Shown here: positions 1-11,953 of the stretch, piece by piece
Layout of the letters: each line of letters opens with the position of its first letter
Position numbering within the stretch: position 1 is the first letter of the stretch
Source of the DNA: Centropus unirufus
Taxonomy: Eukaryota > Chordata > Aves > Cuculiformes > Centropidae
DNA: 64,000 nucleotides
NCBI GenBank assembly: GCA_013397695.1
Contig: VYZI01000134.1
Location: 920,830-984,829 of the forward strand
Direction: 5' to 3'
The notes under the pieces: generated by a model
Database searches by the model: none
The model's input: only the letters and a program-made list of their open reading frames with translations
What the model was told of the DNA's origin: nothing
Made by a program: the position numbers and the translations under genes

Positions 1-3000
1 TGATAGATAAGCCTTTGTACATGTTACATATTGACAAAACACACTGTTCACTGAGATTTCACGTGAAATACCATTTGCCTGCTAATCAAGGAAATTCTTA
101 TATATATCCCATTCTGTTCACTGGTAGGAGACTGGAAGATAGGGAGGAGGAAACAGTTTCTTTTTCAGTTTTAGAAAAAAACACAGCTAATGCCATTATT
201 TGGGTTGAGGATGATTAAGCTTCTGTTTAAATTGTAACTTAATAGGTCTAGTGGTAATTATAATTCTAATTAAAAACAGAAAAAACCCCAAACAACACTT
301 AATACGCAAGAGTGAGGTGTCTTATATGGGAATGCACTTGGCTTCCAAACAATTGTTTCTGCATAATGAGGAAAAAGTACATGTGGTTTTGCAAGACCTT
401 GTCTGTCAGGTTTTAGGTTTGTCTTGTTTTGGGGCCATGGTGATTAGAATCTCCAAAGGTGGAGAGGTTGAGGATAAAAAGGCCTATTTCCTAGTCAGTG
501 GTGAGTGTCTCATTTGGGAAACTTTGTCATCACATATCTTAATTCTCCCTTGTGACTGAGTTACACAAACGTTTCCTAAGCCTGAGTCTAAAGCTGCTCT
601 ATTGGGAGGCAATTGTCAGCATTTTAGTCTCTGTGTGAGCTGGTCTGTGAATGAGACTTATGTGTGACCTCCAGCATACTCTGCTCCCCATTCTTTCCTC
701 TTCCTAGGAGGTTTTGTTTTTTGTTCATGGTGTGTCCTAGGAGATAATTGCTGCGTTTTGAACTTGCCAAAGTGTTGAGCATCCTTGTTGCTTGTCGTCT
801 TTTCCTTCAGCCTTTTCCCTGTGGTGCCTGTTTGATTTATTCAAAGAACGTATCTTGTCATTTCAATTTATCTTGTCCTTCTAAACGTGTTAAGAATTAT
901 ATCCAAGATTCATTCACCAGGAATACAGACTGGACAATGTTTTCGATATTAGGCAACTGAAGAAAAATCTAGAGAGATTCAGAAAATGTTTGAGCTCTGC
1001 AAAGTCTGGTGGTTTTAGGTTGGCTTTACGAAGTTGACATGGTTCAGCTTTTTAACCAGCACACATTTTAAGGATCTCAAATCAGTAGTTTTGGGTTGGG
1101 TCATGCCCCTTCCCCCTTGTTTTTTCTTTTTAAACATCTGAGGCTGCCCCAAAGTGTAGATGAGTCCTTACCATGGAGAAATGTGCAAGGGAATGTGACA
1201 TTTAATGAGCAATGAGGACAGCAGAGAGCAACTGGGAAAAACTCTCATTGAGCTAGTTCTGTAAGAGCAGATTCAAGCCCTAAAGGTTATACAGAACCAT
1301 CTTGTAGCAATATTCTGATTTTTATCACAACCACAAATATTTTGGAGTCAGACCATGGCCAAGCCACCTGCGAATGTTTGTGATGGCCTTACTCCAATAA
1401 AAACAGGGAACAGCAATGAAAGTCTTCATTTAGGCCCTGCTTGTAGGCTGTACTCCAGTAACCGAGAATGGGACCCACCTGTGCCCGCACGCAGTTCCTT
1501 TCGTGGGGAGGAGTGGGTGAGTTCACAGCAGCTGATGTTCCTGAGGGATGTGATTTTTCCCTACTTTCTTTCCCCCGTTTCTTTTTCCTCCCTGTCCCTC
1601 CCTCTCTGCTTTTTTCTTTTTTCTTTTTTTTTTTTTGGCTATTCCCTCGTCAGTCTCTGGAGCTTGCATATAAAATAGGATATTGACACGAGGCATGGGA
1701 AAACATGACAGAATGAATGTTGTTGGGCAATCCTTACTGGCACAGTATATATACACACATTGTTTCAGGTATTAAGCTTCAGCTACTAGTGAACAGGCAT
1801 CCAGCCAGATTAATCAGAAAAAAAAGAACACAAAGGTTAATAACTTAAAAAATAAGACAGGGTGCAGTCCCGCTTTCTTCCCACCGTGTACCTGGGTGAG
1901 AACAAACAGCAACATTATCGATACACCAAAGTGGCAGGCTGGTTTAAAGGTCCTATTGAATCCTTATGTGGTGAGGCAGTCTCTACCCTCTGTGCCATCC
2001 TTCCTTCCTCCCCTGCAAGCCTTTAGCATGTGGGAGGAATTCTGTAACTAGTAACTACTTGTGCTGATGAAAAATCTGTTGGGGAACACTTAGCAGTGAA
2101 GGGTGTCTTTGGCTGATTAATAGAACATCACCTGGAGATAAGATACGTGGAAGAAAAGCAGTAAGGCGTACAGAAGAAGGGGAGAAAAAATGATACAAGA
2201 CATACATTTGTCAAAGGCATAGAAAGGCAGATAAGCCGAATCAGCTCAAGATATGGAACACTGAACTAGGCTGTACAATAGTGGTGTTTTTGTCTTCTTT
2301 TTTTTTTTAAATAACTCCATTATTTCAGTAATTGAGTATTCAGCAATGCATGTGAAAATTATGGTCAGACAAATTGGTGACAGCACAGTACACTGGTTGC
2401 TTTATCTGGGCATATATTTTCCTGGGTAAGCTGTCTTTTTCAGTCCAACAAAGGGTGTAGGAGTCTGCAGCTTAAGAGCTCAGTGTTCCTGGAGAAAGTA
2501 ACCTGCTGCTGTTTTTCGAGCTAGTAGCAGACATGGCTAGAAATTATTCCAGCTTGAAACTCACTGGTACAGCTCTGTAGCTGAAAGGGAACAGGGGAGG
2601 TTGCCAGGGTTGTCACAGGGCCAGCAGGTTGATAACACTGTACTGAAGAGACATGAGTCCAGTTTCAGTGAAGTGGGGCTCCAAAGTGGACACAGAGTAC
2701 TAACCATGTGATATAAAGTATCTGTTTTCAAAGTGCTGTAGAGCATTTTAATCAAGATAAGATGATCTTCTGGCATAGTATCAGAAGGAAAAAATTGAAA
2801 CCACATTTGCTGAAATGCAAGCAGGTAGGAGAAAGCAACAAGAAGAATTTGGGAGATGTCTCTGGTGCCTTTTCTGAAGAATCGTAGTACCAGTGTGAGA
2901 ACAGCCTTTCAGCACCAACCTACAGCATTCATTTTAATACCAATGCATTTCCTTCTTGTTCCTTCCTCTTCCATCTCATGAAGCCACACATCTCTCTCTG

Positions 3001-4222
3001 TTTAGTTTATCATCTCTTCATGGAGTTGAATGTTTTCCAGAGGGTCATGGAAAATTGAGGTTTGAAAACTGCAAATAATGGGAGTACCAGAGGTTTGGTT
3101 GAAGAGCAGAGTCGTTGTGACTGGCTTTGGGGATTTGGAAAATGAAAAGAAACTCCTCAGCTGTAGTCTTGATCCAAGGAACTTGAGATGGCAGGACAGG
3201 GCTCCTCTCTGGCAAACACAGGAGTTTTACCATAGCTGAAAGCTACCTGAGACTGCAGCCGCTGCCTGAGTTATCAGGGTGTCCTGATATCACCCTTTAT
3301 TACCTGAGGAAACAGAAAAGACTCCTATAAAAGACTTCATGGGCAGAAACCCTTCTAGAGTGCAGCTAGTTTTGGAAGACATTTGGAATAGGCTGGTTTG
3401 TACACGCCAGAGAAAATCCCTCTTTAAGCTCCTAGTAAGCTGGAGGAGTGTGTGGTGTCAAAGAGGCCATGGAACAATGTTCTTTTATTAAATTCAAAGA
3501 CCAGTTTTCTTCCCAGGGACCTGGGATAAAAGCCTCTATTCCAACTGATGTATTTGAACTGGAACACTACAGTACATTTTGAGATGAGAAGAAATGTGCA
3601 GAGATGAAGTATCAAATGACTTCTTGGTTACTTGGTCAGGTCCATTCTGTAGCCTTGGTCGTGTAGGATGCAAGAACATGAGTTGGATCACTGGAAGGGG
3701 AGGAAAAGGGAGAGGTGGGAAGAGAGCATATGACAGTGTTGTCCTGTCCAAACGATTTTTTTCCTGACTTCATACTCAAAGTACAAAGGGGCTGCTGCCC
3801 AGGTCCACACGTTGACCTGCAGACCAAACCGTGCCATTCTGATGTTTGGAAGCTTTGTCTGCTCCCCCACCTAACCTGTTGCCGTTAGCATCTGCGTGTT
3901 CAGGAGGTGCTGACTCAGTCTCTCCTGACACTGCTGAGTCAGGAAGATAAAGAGCAAACAGCACCAGTCCGTGTGTCAGACAGCACAAAGGGGTCATTGT
4001 TCATGACATCTGACTTCTATCCTCAACCACATACTCGCATGCCTTCTGAAAAACTTCCTTGCTGTAACAAGAGTTTGGAAAGTACTGACATGCATCTAGA
4101 TGACTTTCAAGGGACTAAAAGAAAGATCATTAGCCAGGTAATAAAACCACAAGAATAGAGACAGTTTAGTGTGCTTCATGCCTGACTTGAAATCATCAGT
4201 TATCATGAAAGTTCAGCATTTC
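1..4222. other. Noncoding unique sequence
   Basis: No gene, RNA gene or transposon was recognised here. The stretch is AT-leaning with short homopolymers. Open frames on both strands are at most about 107 codons, overlap one another and match no family I know. The only clear structure is a pyrimidine-rich tract at about 1552-1636, listed separately. An open frame at 3889-4155 has an acceptor-like CAG near its start and a GTAA donor-like site after it, but its peptide is unfamiliar. Confidence 0.6.
1552..1636. repeat. Pyrimidine-rich low-complexity tract
   Basis: About 85 bases of almost pure C and T on the plus strand, ending in a T run interrupted by single C bases. The minus-strand lysine-rich frame across it and the plus-strand phenylalanine- and serine-rich frames are products of this composition, not genes. 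A polypyrimidine tract followed by an AG can imitate a splice acceptor, but no coding sequence follows. Confidence 0.75.
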
Positions 4223-4392
4223 TTATACATTGTTGCTTAAATTTATTAATGAACACAGTGTCTTATGCCTCATACTTTCTATACTTGACAGAAGTCCTAA
4301 TCACTCCTTATATATTGTTGCTTAAATTTATTAATGAACACAGTGTTTTATGCCTCATGTTTTCTATACTTGACAGAAGTCCTAAGCTTATC
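4223..4392. repeat. Tandem duplication, two copies of 85 bp
   Basis: Copy one runs from about 4223 to 4307 and copy two from about 4308 to 4392. The shared segment TTGCTTAAATTTATTAATG recurs at a constant offset of 85 bases, and GACAGAAGTCCTAA recurs at 4287 and 4372. I count about four differences across the roughly 78 well-aligned bases, so the duplication is fairly recent or was partly homogenised. The last seven bases of the two copies differ. The unit is not a recognisable transposon and has no coding frame. Confidence 0.9.
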
Positions 4393-7300
4393 GGAAATGT
4401 TGTTTGTTCACAGCAACAACACAATAAAAATGTTTCAGGGATACTGAGTGACTTGCTGGCCACTGTCTGATTCGGATTGTTGCTGTCCATTGTGAAGAGA
4501 AACCAGCCCTCTCCCTTGAGATGAGATAGGTAGCAAAACCACATTCAAGCCAATTCTTATATAACTGTTTTCTAAGAAACGGATCATGATGTTTCCATGC
4601 TGGAAAGCTCATCCTGCCCAAGAACTATAGAGAAGCAAGGACAGAATATCAACCTACACCCATAACTGTATCTGAACAGAAATGTCAAGCTTTCACAGGC
4701 ATAGGTTGGCTCTCACATCAAAGTCAGTCATAAATAGGATTTAAGTATGATATACGGAACTCAGAGAATATAGCATTGATTGCTTAATTTTAGTGGTTGG
4801 TATCTCTTATGTACCTCTTGTGTATATATAAAATACACACTGTATAAATCTTCTTTAAAGGTGTCATCAAAATTTATGGTCAGAGTGTCTGATTTATATG
4901 GCTATGAACTAAAACAGATGTAGAATCAGTTTTGGATGGAAGAGGATCTCAGAGTTGTAGTGGGTTTGATTCAACAGATCAAGCTTCCTTAGACCAGAAA
5001 TGATCATTAGAGCTCTGCTCAACCGAATTGCATAGCTCTGCTCTTCATCACAGGTTTGCACTTGACATTCCCCGATGTGCGCTTCCAGTATGTGTTTTAT
5101 CTAAGTGTCAGCCTGTTTGACAGGTAACTAAGCTGCAGTAAAACACTAACTCAAACAATATAGACTTTGTGTGGTGTAAGGATTTAAAAAAAAACACCTT
5201 TCTTTTTATTTAAGAGAGTAATTTGCAGGTTCCAGAGAAAGAGCAAGCCTTGGGATGCTGCCTCACACCCTGTTGGTTCAGGGCAGGGCTTAAATGTTTG
5301 CTTGGGGATGACACAATGGCTATAATGAGTGACTAAAAGGTGAAGACCTTTATGTACAAAGAGCTCTGATGAAAATCTTTTTGCTCACTGAGAAGTTATT
5401 TTTGTATCTGTTTCAATAAGGGAATAGGTATTGATGTGTTGAACAGAAACCACTTTGATTTACATGGTTTGTCTTGCCGGTGTATTTTTGAACTCTTTCA
5501 AAGGGATATAAAACAACTTATAAGTTTGTAAGCTACTATAAGTTAGTAAAGTGTTAATGTTTTGTTTGTGGTTTGTTTTTTATCAAGCTGGTATCTGGCT
5601 GAAACCCAATGACAATAATTCAAAGAAAAATGCTTGCCAGAAAACACGGAAGGTATAGACTATGCCTAAAGTGTATGGATCCCGATTTACCACTTGTAAA
5701 AGTAGTCCTCTCTATTAATTGATGAGCTGAGTTTTAGAATTCAGTGGTACAGTAGGGTCCCATATAAAGAATATACGTGGTTTTATTAATAGTTATGGAC
5801 AGACTGTGTACATTTAAAAGCAAACAGCCCAATACAATGGAAAGCAAAAGTATGGATAAATCTAAAGTAGAAATATCACCAAAATTAGTTCTTTTAAACA
5901 AATGAGATTATTCCTGACTTAGGGGGAAAAATAATTTAAAGGAATCTGTCATTTTAGAGACCTTCTAGCAACGGGATAAATAATAATTTTAAATTCTCTA
6001 AGCAGTGTCTAGTAACAGATTGCAAGGAGTTGGTAAGTAGACAGAACATACAGGTAGACTGAGAAGAGTTTATTTTGATGAGTACAGGAAGAATGTTCCT
6101 TGGAATAAGGAACAAATGAAAGAGTGTGTTTTAGGAACATTTGCTGCTCTGAGGATCTGTATTCTGCCAACAGAGACCTTTATTCTGTGCTAACATAAAT
6201 GAAGTGGAATTTTGCCAGAAAAAGAAGGGGTTGTGTTACTCCAGTTGTAGGAACCAGGTCCTAATTGGTTTATGAAATGAAAGGGCAATCTTGGAGCTAT
6301 TACCAGCTTCCTCTGCTGCAAGTGAAGTGAATCGCAGCTGTTCTGATAGGGTCCATAAAAACTTGGCAAGGTAATAAAATGTTTTCAGCGGACAGTTCTC
6401 CAAATGAGTGAAATCCAAATCCCTAGCTTATTTGACAGTCTTTAGAGAATTGTATATACATCCTGGGGAATTCTGATATATATATTATGTTACTTCCATC
6501 TGATTCTGTAACCACAACACCCAGGCTGACCAGTGCTGTAAATGTAAGGGCTCAAAGTGACACGTTTACTTCTTTTTAACCCTACAAATTGAAATGTTGT
6601 GTGTACATAGCAAACATTTTATACAAGAAAAAACTTAATACCTGCTGTTCATTTGCTTCCTTTTCTTGCTTGTGTTTTTATATTTTGTCGTCTCTCCCGA
6701 AACCTCAATTTCTCCCAATCTCTTGCTTTCTTTTTGTGAGAGAAAAAAAGAGTCATGTTAGCATCAAATGATCCTAGAGAGATATCATTCTGGTACTACT
6801 AGTCCCATGTCTAGAAAATGAAAATAGTAGCTTGTGGTTTTCATGAGTTCTCTAAAAGCAACTTTAAAATTCTCTAAACCTTGTTAGAAGTCAGATATGT
6901 TATTCCTAACTTCTTGCAGAGCAGTTTTTCTGAACTATTTTTTCACTGCATAGCAGTTTTGATAATGATTATGAACATCTAACAGTCCCTAAAGATCTCT
7001 GGTGCAGATTCAAATACAAGCTGATATTTTTAATATTATTGTATATGTCTAGGAATTCACAATTCTCTGTGAAGACCATTCAGTGTTCATTTAGAATTCT
7101 GTTCTTAGCATTCCTGGCATTAAGCACTTTTAATTAGGGTCTAGATGTCTTTAAACATATCTTTTAATTTTCTTTGGTTTTTTTTTTGTTCTCAGAAATT
7201 TCTGTGATTTCACAGGCAAAGACAGGATGACCCCACTTTTGAAAGTAAGGTGACCTAAAAAAGAATACAAATAGAAAATGTAATGAGAAGTTTCTTAAAA

Positions 7301-10300
7301 GTGATGAATTTGGTTTCCAGGCTGGGTTAATCTCGGCTGATTGGGCCTGAAGCTTACACTGCTGTAAGCTTCTACTTTCACCTCTGGGCACTTACACAAC
7401 AGATCATCAAGGCTTCTCTCTTTATGTTAGTGCTTGTATAAAAGATGTTGTTTATCTTGTCCTAGATAGGCTGCTACCTCTGGTGTCTAAAGAGTAACCA
7501 TGCCCCTTTACTTCACCTGCAAGGTGTTATATGGAAGCTAAGTATCTGCCTTCCTTTTCTTTACAGGTGGTTTCTCATACTGCATGTCCCAGGGTTGTAG
7601 CATGCAGGAGGGTGTCCCATGGAATGCATAGGCACATGTTAAAGAGATGCACAGATCTGAACAGGCAGAGCTGCATGCAGAACACTTCCCTGATGTAGTC
7701 ATGGGTAAAGCTTGTCCTCTCAGCAAGTATTTTTGTACTGTTACTGGAAACTGCCCCTGGAGAGATAAAGTGCTGACTTAATGTGCCTGAAGGAATCTCT
7801 CTTTGGATATGCTGCACTTCATTAATTCAGTATTGCCGTGAGTTGTTGATGTAACTTTTTTGAGCATCCCATGAAAGTGGGCAAAAGTCAGCCATACTTT
7901 CAGATATCCAGTCAAACGAGGAATGTCAGTCTCAATAGGCTATTAATAGGTGGATCCTGGTTGAAATACTGCTACTACTTTTGAAGAAATGAATTGGACC
8001 CGGTAAACAAAGGAGACCAAATTTGAACCTGTTATTTTTCTCAATTGCTTATTTTGAGTGGTTTTATTTGTCTGAGGTTACGTGGCACAAGGTACACAGT
8101 TGTTAGATTACGAAATCAGAGCTGGTTAACACATACATCAAGTGGAAGAGCTGTGTGGAAAACTTTACCTCCTTACAATTAATTTCCTTTTTTAGACTGT
8201 TTTAATTTCTTCTTCCTCTGCAGTTTATTCCAGGCCTACAGACAAAAGAGACCTGAAGCGTCTTTGAATTCTTTCATATCTGTGGGGAAATAAAATGGGA
8301 AGCAGAATAATATTTCTACCATGAAGTAGCAAAGAAAACAGCTAGTGGGTTCCCTTCGTGCCATGCTAAATGCATGTGGAGAAAGATATGGATTCTGGGC
8401 TCCATTACAGGGAAGAAAATCCATACTTGCTTCCAAACTTTCCCTTGGCCTCTGTATAGTTCTATTGTTCCAGTAAGAAATTTGTGACTCAAAGGATTTA
8501 TTCAAAATCTGTATAAAACATAATAGGCAAAGATCATTCCAGAAGCCATCAAGTGAAACTATATTTCTCTGTGGGGAAAGCTGAAGTCCCTTCCAGTCTG
8601 GTTTTTTAGTCTATGCAGCCTAGTAGCTCGGAGCTTTTTGGTGCACATTAATACAACATCAAGGGCTGTGGGGCCCAAACTCCTATAAAGCAAATGCTAG
8701 AAATAATATTGGGCCCAAGCAGAACCCATAAATGCAGAGGGAAGCAAAAACTCATATATAAAAGAAAACAGGATTTGAGAACAAAAGAAAAAAACCCCAC
8801 ATTTCAAACCTCCAAGGGAAAAAATAAATTTTTGTTTTGGAGGAAACGTCCTTGGAAATGTTCGATTTTCCTTATGACCAAGTTGGGAAGCCATAAGAGG
8901 TGTCCTTGAAGACAATGTAAATGACTCCAAGCCAAAAAACCTATTCCATGTTTTCAATAAAAACCCACGATGGAGGTATAAATTTCCTTCTTACTCCTCC
9001 TGCTTGCCCATTATATGAGCGGGAAAATAAAGACACCCCTGCCATGTTTACAGGCCCTGCGTTGTTATTTGTATGATGGACAGAGAGCTAAAACCTGTAT
9101 TGCCAACGCTGATTATTGGAACAACCTGGAACTAATTAAGGGACCTCATTTGTTAGTGCTCATGGGTTCACCGGCGCAAATGACTACAGAGAGCAGTTCT
9201 ACCAGTGTAGAACAATGCTTTGTATAGAACTGCATAGAAAGGGACAAAGGCAATAAAAGCTTTGGGGGAACTGATGAAAAATATTAACCTAAAGCAAATT
9301 TACTACATTGGCTTTGAAGGTAAATTTTTTGCTTTTTGACTTTTTAGTGGGGAAAAGAGAATGGAATTTGCCTGAAGTAGATAATGACTTAGGTATTTCT
9401 ACTCATTAATGATTTAGTTACCTGAATAAAACTTAGAAATTTCAGGGGAAGTTATAGTTGAGTAATTTTCAGAATTGGGTTATTTTGGTTTTTTGTTTCT
9501 TTTTTACTGGGTCTGCTGAGTGTTTCTTTCTATAGTGTCCTTTTCCCAGAGCTATGAGTGCTGTGAATCTTCGTCTTGGTATTTTTTCGAAAACAAGCTA
9601 CTCGGGCAAAGGGACTTCTAGTATTTCAGCATCCTGCTCCATGTCTCCCTACGTTTCTCTTGAACTGTCTGCTTAATTCCACATCCGCTCCCACAAGCTG
9701 GTACAGGTCTTTGTTTACAAGTTGGGTAAGAAGATACAAGGTGAGTATATCTGTTGTACAGTATCTTCGTTGCTGCTGCTAAGGCGTGATGTGCTTTTCT
9801 GGATGGGAAGCAGCAGTACTGTTGTTTCACCCCAGCAAGGCATATGGCACAAGATGGTGCAAGCGAGAGGAGAGCTGATGAGTAAATGATGAGTCACTGT
9901 CATTAAGGCAGCAGAATGTGTTGTGAAAAAGGAAAAAAAAACGCAGTTCCAAATCAGTTGAAGATCAGCCTCTGAAGATCTCAGGCTTCACTGTAATTCC
10001 TGTGTGCAGTTGCTTCTGTATGATGTAGTGTGTGTTGGATGCATTCTCTGTTTTGACTTTTGCTGTGACAATTGAAGGCGTACATGTGTACACACGCTGC
10101 TGCAGTTTTCTTAGGCTATGGGATCACTTAGGCACTGTCAGAGATGCTCTCTTTCCCTCTGGCTCTGTAGTTTTGCAGCCTTGCAAGGGGTTATGATCTT
10201 TTACCACAAGTTGTGACATTTCCACTTTCCTGGTGGCTCCAGGGGTCAAACTTGCAGCCTAAAAATGAACTAAGCTAAGGGCCTGTTACTGTCAAGAATA

Positions 10301-10802
10301 AAGCCCTGTACTATAAGTGAGTGTAATCAGTTTGGATCACATTTGCAGATTCTTTGTATTAGTTTTATCAGCTTGGGCCATCAGAGAGTAGATAGACAGG
10401 TAAGACCAAAAGACCTCTGAACCCAATTAAAGTTGTACCACAAAGAAATCAAATTCATGTGGTTTACATTTCAGAAAGTTACATTTGGTGGGCTGTACTT
10501 ACTTTTATTCTGTAACCTAATGCAGACCATGTGAACATTTGAAACGCTTTTAACAGTTAAACCAGCTCAAATAACACGGAACCAGAACAGCAATAAAGAG
10601 TGAATTAAGACTGATTGCAACTACAGCCAAATTTTTTTCCTCTTAAAGAAATATAAATGAGTGATATAGTTAAAAGCTACCATATATACAGTAATTTTGT
10701 CTTCAGCTTTTAGCACTACAGTCACCATTTTCTTATCTTCAAAAATAAATGTTTGATTTAAAAGGCAGTCTTAAATCTGCATTCTTTTATTTGCAATGTT
10801 TT
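4393..10802. other. Noncoding unique sequence
   Basis: AT-rich sequence with no recognised gene or RNA gene. It holds many short A and T runs and a short TATATA stretch near 6476. Open frames are below 90 codons and unremarkable. A stretch at about 4925-4975 vaguely resembles the 3' end of an antisense CR1 but is too weak to call. Confidence 0.6.
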
Positions 10803-10821
10803 GGGATGGGTGGGGGGGGGG
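10803..10821 (+). repeat. G-run with quadruplex potential
   Basis: Two GGG blocks (10803-10805, 10808-10810) precede an unbroken run of ten G (10812-10821). This meets the loose four-run pattern for an intramolecular G-quadruplex on the plus strand. It stands out because the surroundings are AT-rich. There is no sign of a promoter around it. Confidence 0.6.
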
Positions 10822-11915
10822 TTGGATGTGCTGTGGAACCACTGATATTCCCATTGATTCATGTAGTTTGGGGATTGATCATACATCACTGAGATAATCC
10901 TGAAGAGCTGACGTTTAAGATATTTGGCACAATACCAGCACTAGTATGTGAAGACAAGAAAAGAGGTGTTTTGTTTGCAGTCCCCTTTCTTAAAACTAGT
11001 AGATATGTGTGCAGCTTTTCATACCTTGTTTGTTGATGTTAGATGGGCCTTATGTGTAGAGCAAACAAATAGAGGTTCAACTGGTGTGGGCTGGTATGTG
11101 TTCAGTTTCTCTACTTGCTGATCAAATAGACTGAATGAAAGTCCTGAAGGCTGCAGAAGATCTGGCTGGAAGTGGACAGTGACAAATGTGTCTGTCTTGC
11201 ATCTAACTTCAGGAAAGTGATGCGTTTTACATCCAAAGGGAACAAAATGACTGATGTCGTTAGCACCAGGATCATTCAGTCAATCAGTTTCCTTATTTTT
11301 TGCTCTGTAACAATGGCTTTCCAGGACTTTGGGAGGTCTTTCTGGCCTTGGGGAAAGAGATCAGACAAACAACTCTTGTCTCTGTGTGTAATATTGAAGA
11401 AAGAACTTCCTAGGGCCCCAACCCTTTCCTACTATCTCCAAGACACTGAAATGCAAACCTCGTGCCATTCTGCTTTTTGGCACAGAGCCACCTGGCTATC
11501 AGCAACTGAGCCCAGCTTCCTGGCTCCAGAGCATGACTGCTGGCCTGAGTTGGATAGAGCTTGTTTCCCAACAGCTGTCCTGATGTGTCTGTGTGTGTAA
11601 CAGCTTTCCTCACTGGAGAGCTGGCTGCTTTGTTGTCTTTGTCCCCTCCCCCAAGTCCCGTTGGCTTTTGGGGCTGATGTGGCAGAGAGCATGTTCAGGC
11701 ATGGGGCTCTCAATTTCGCATGACTGAAATTTAAGGTTGTATGTCACGGAGACTTTCTTTTTGTAACTGCTCTTTGTTCCACGGGCCACAGGCAGCAATT
11801 CAGAAGCTCTCCTTATCTCCCTGCAGTTGAACGGTTTGAAGGTCTGCTGTCATACTTATTGTCCAGAAGCAGACAGTTAGAGAGGAAAGATCTGTGTTGA
11901 TTGTCTCCCCCTCCC
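10822..11915. other. Noncoding unique sequence
   Basis: It contains a 142-codon open frame at 11172-11600 on the plus strand. The predicted peptide has no motif, repeat or signal sequence that I recognise, and both strands are open across 11410-11713, which is what chance and a local rise in GC produce. No gene is called. Confidence 0.6.
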
Positions 11916-11953
11916 TTTTTTTTTTTTTTTGATTTATTTATTTATTTATTTAA
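11916..11953. repeat. Poly-T followed by (ATTT)n microsatellite
   Basis: A run of about 15 T is followed by GA and then five or so units of ATTT ending near 11953. A poly-A or poly-T tract next to a short microsatellite can mark an old retroposed tail on the minus strand, but the flank is not a recognisable element. Confidence 0.85.

Noticed and set aside
3889..4155. Frame with CAG before and GTAATA after, like an internal exon
   Set aside because: About 80 codons without a stop is common by chance here, the donor is non-optimal and the peptide matches nothing I know.
4925..4990. AGAATCAGTTTTGGATGGAAG as the end of an antisense CR1
   Set aside because: Resemblance stops after about 40 bases and includes several mismatches; too weak to call.
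11172..11600. 142-codon plus-strand open frame
   Set aside because: No family motif, overlapping open frames on the other strand, no splice or promoter context; length is within chance for 64 kb.
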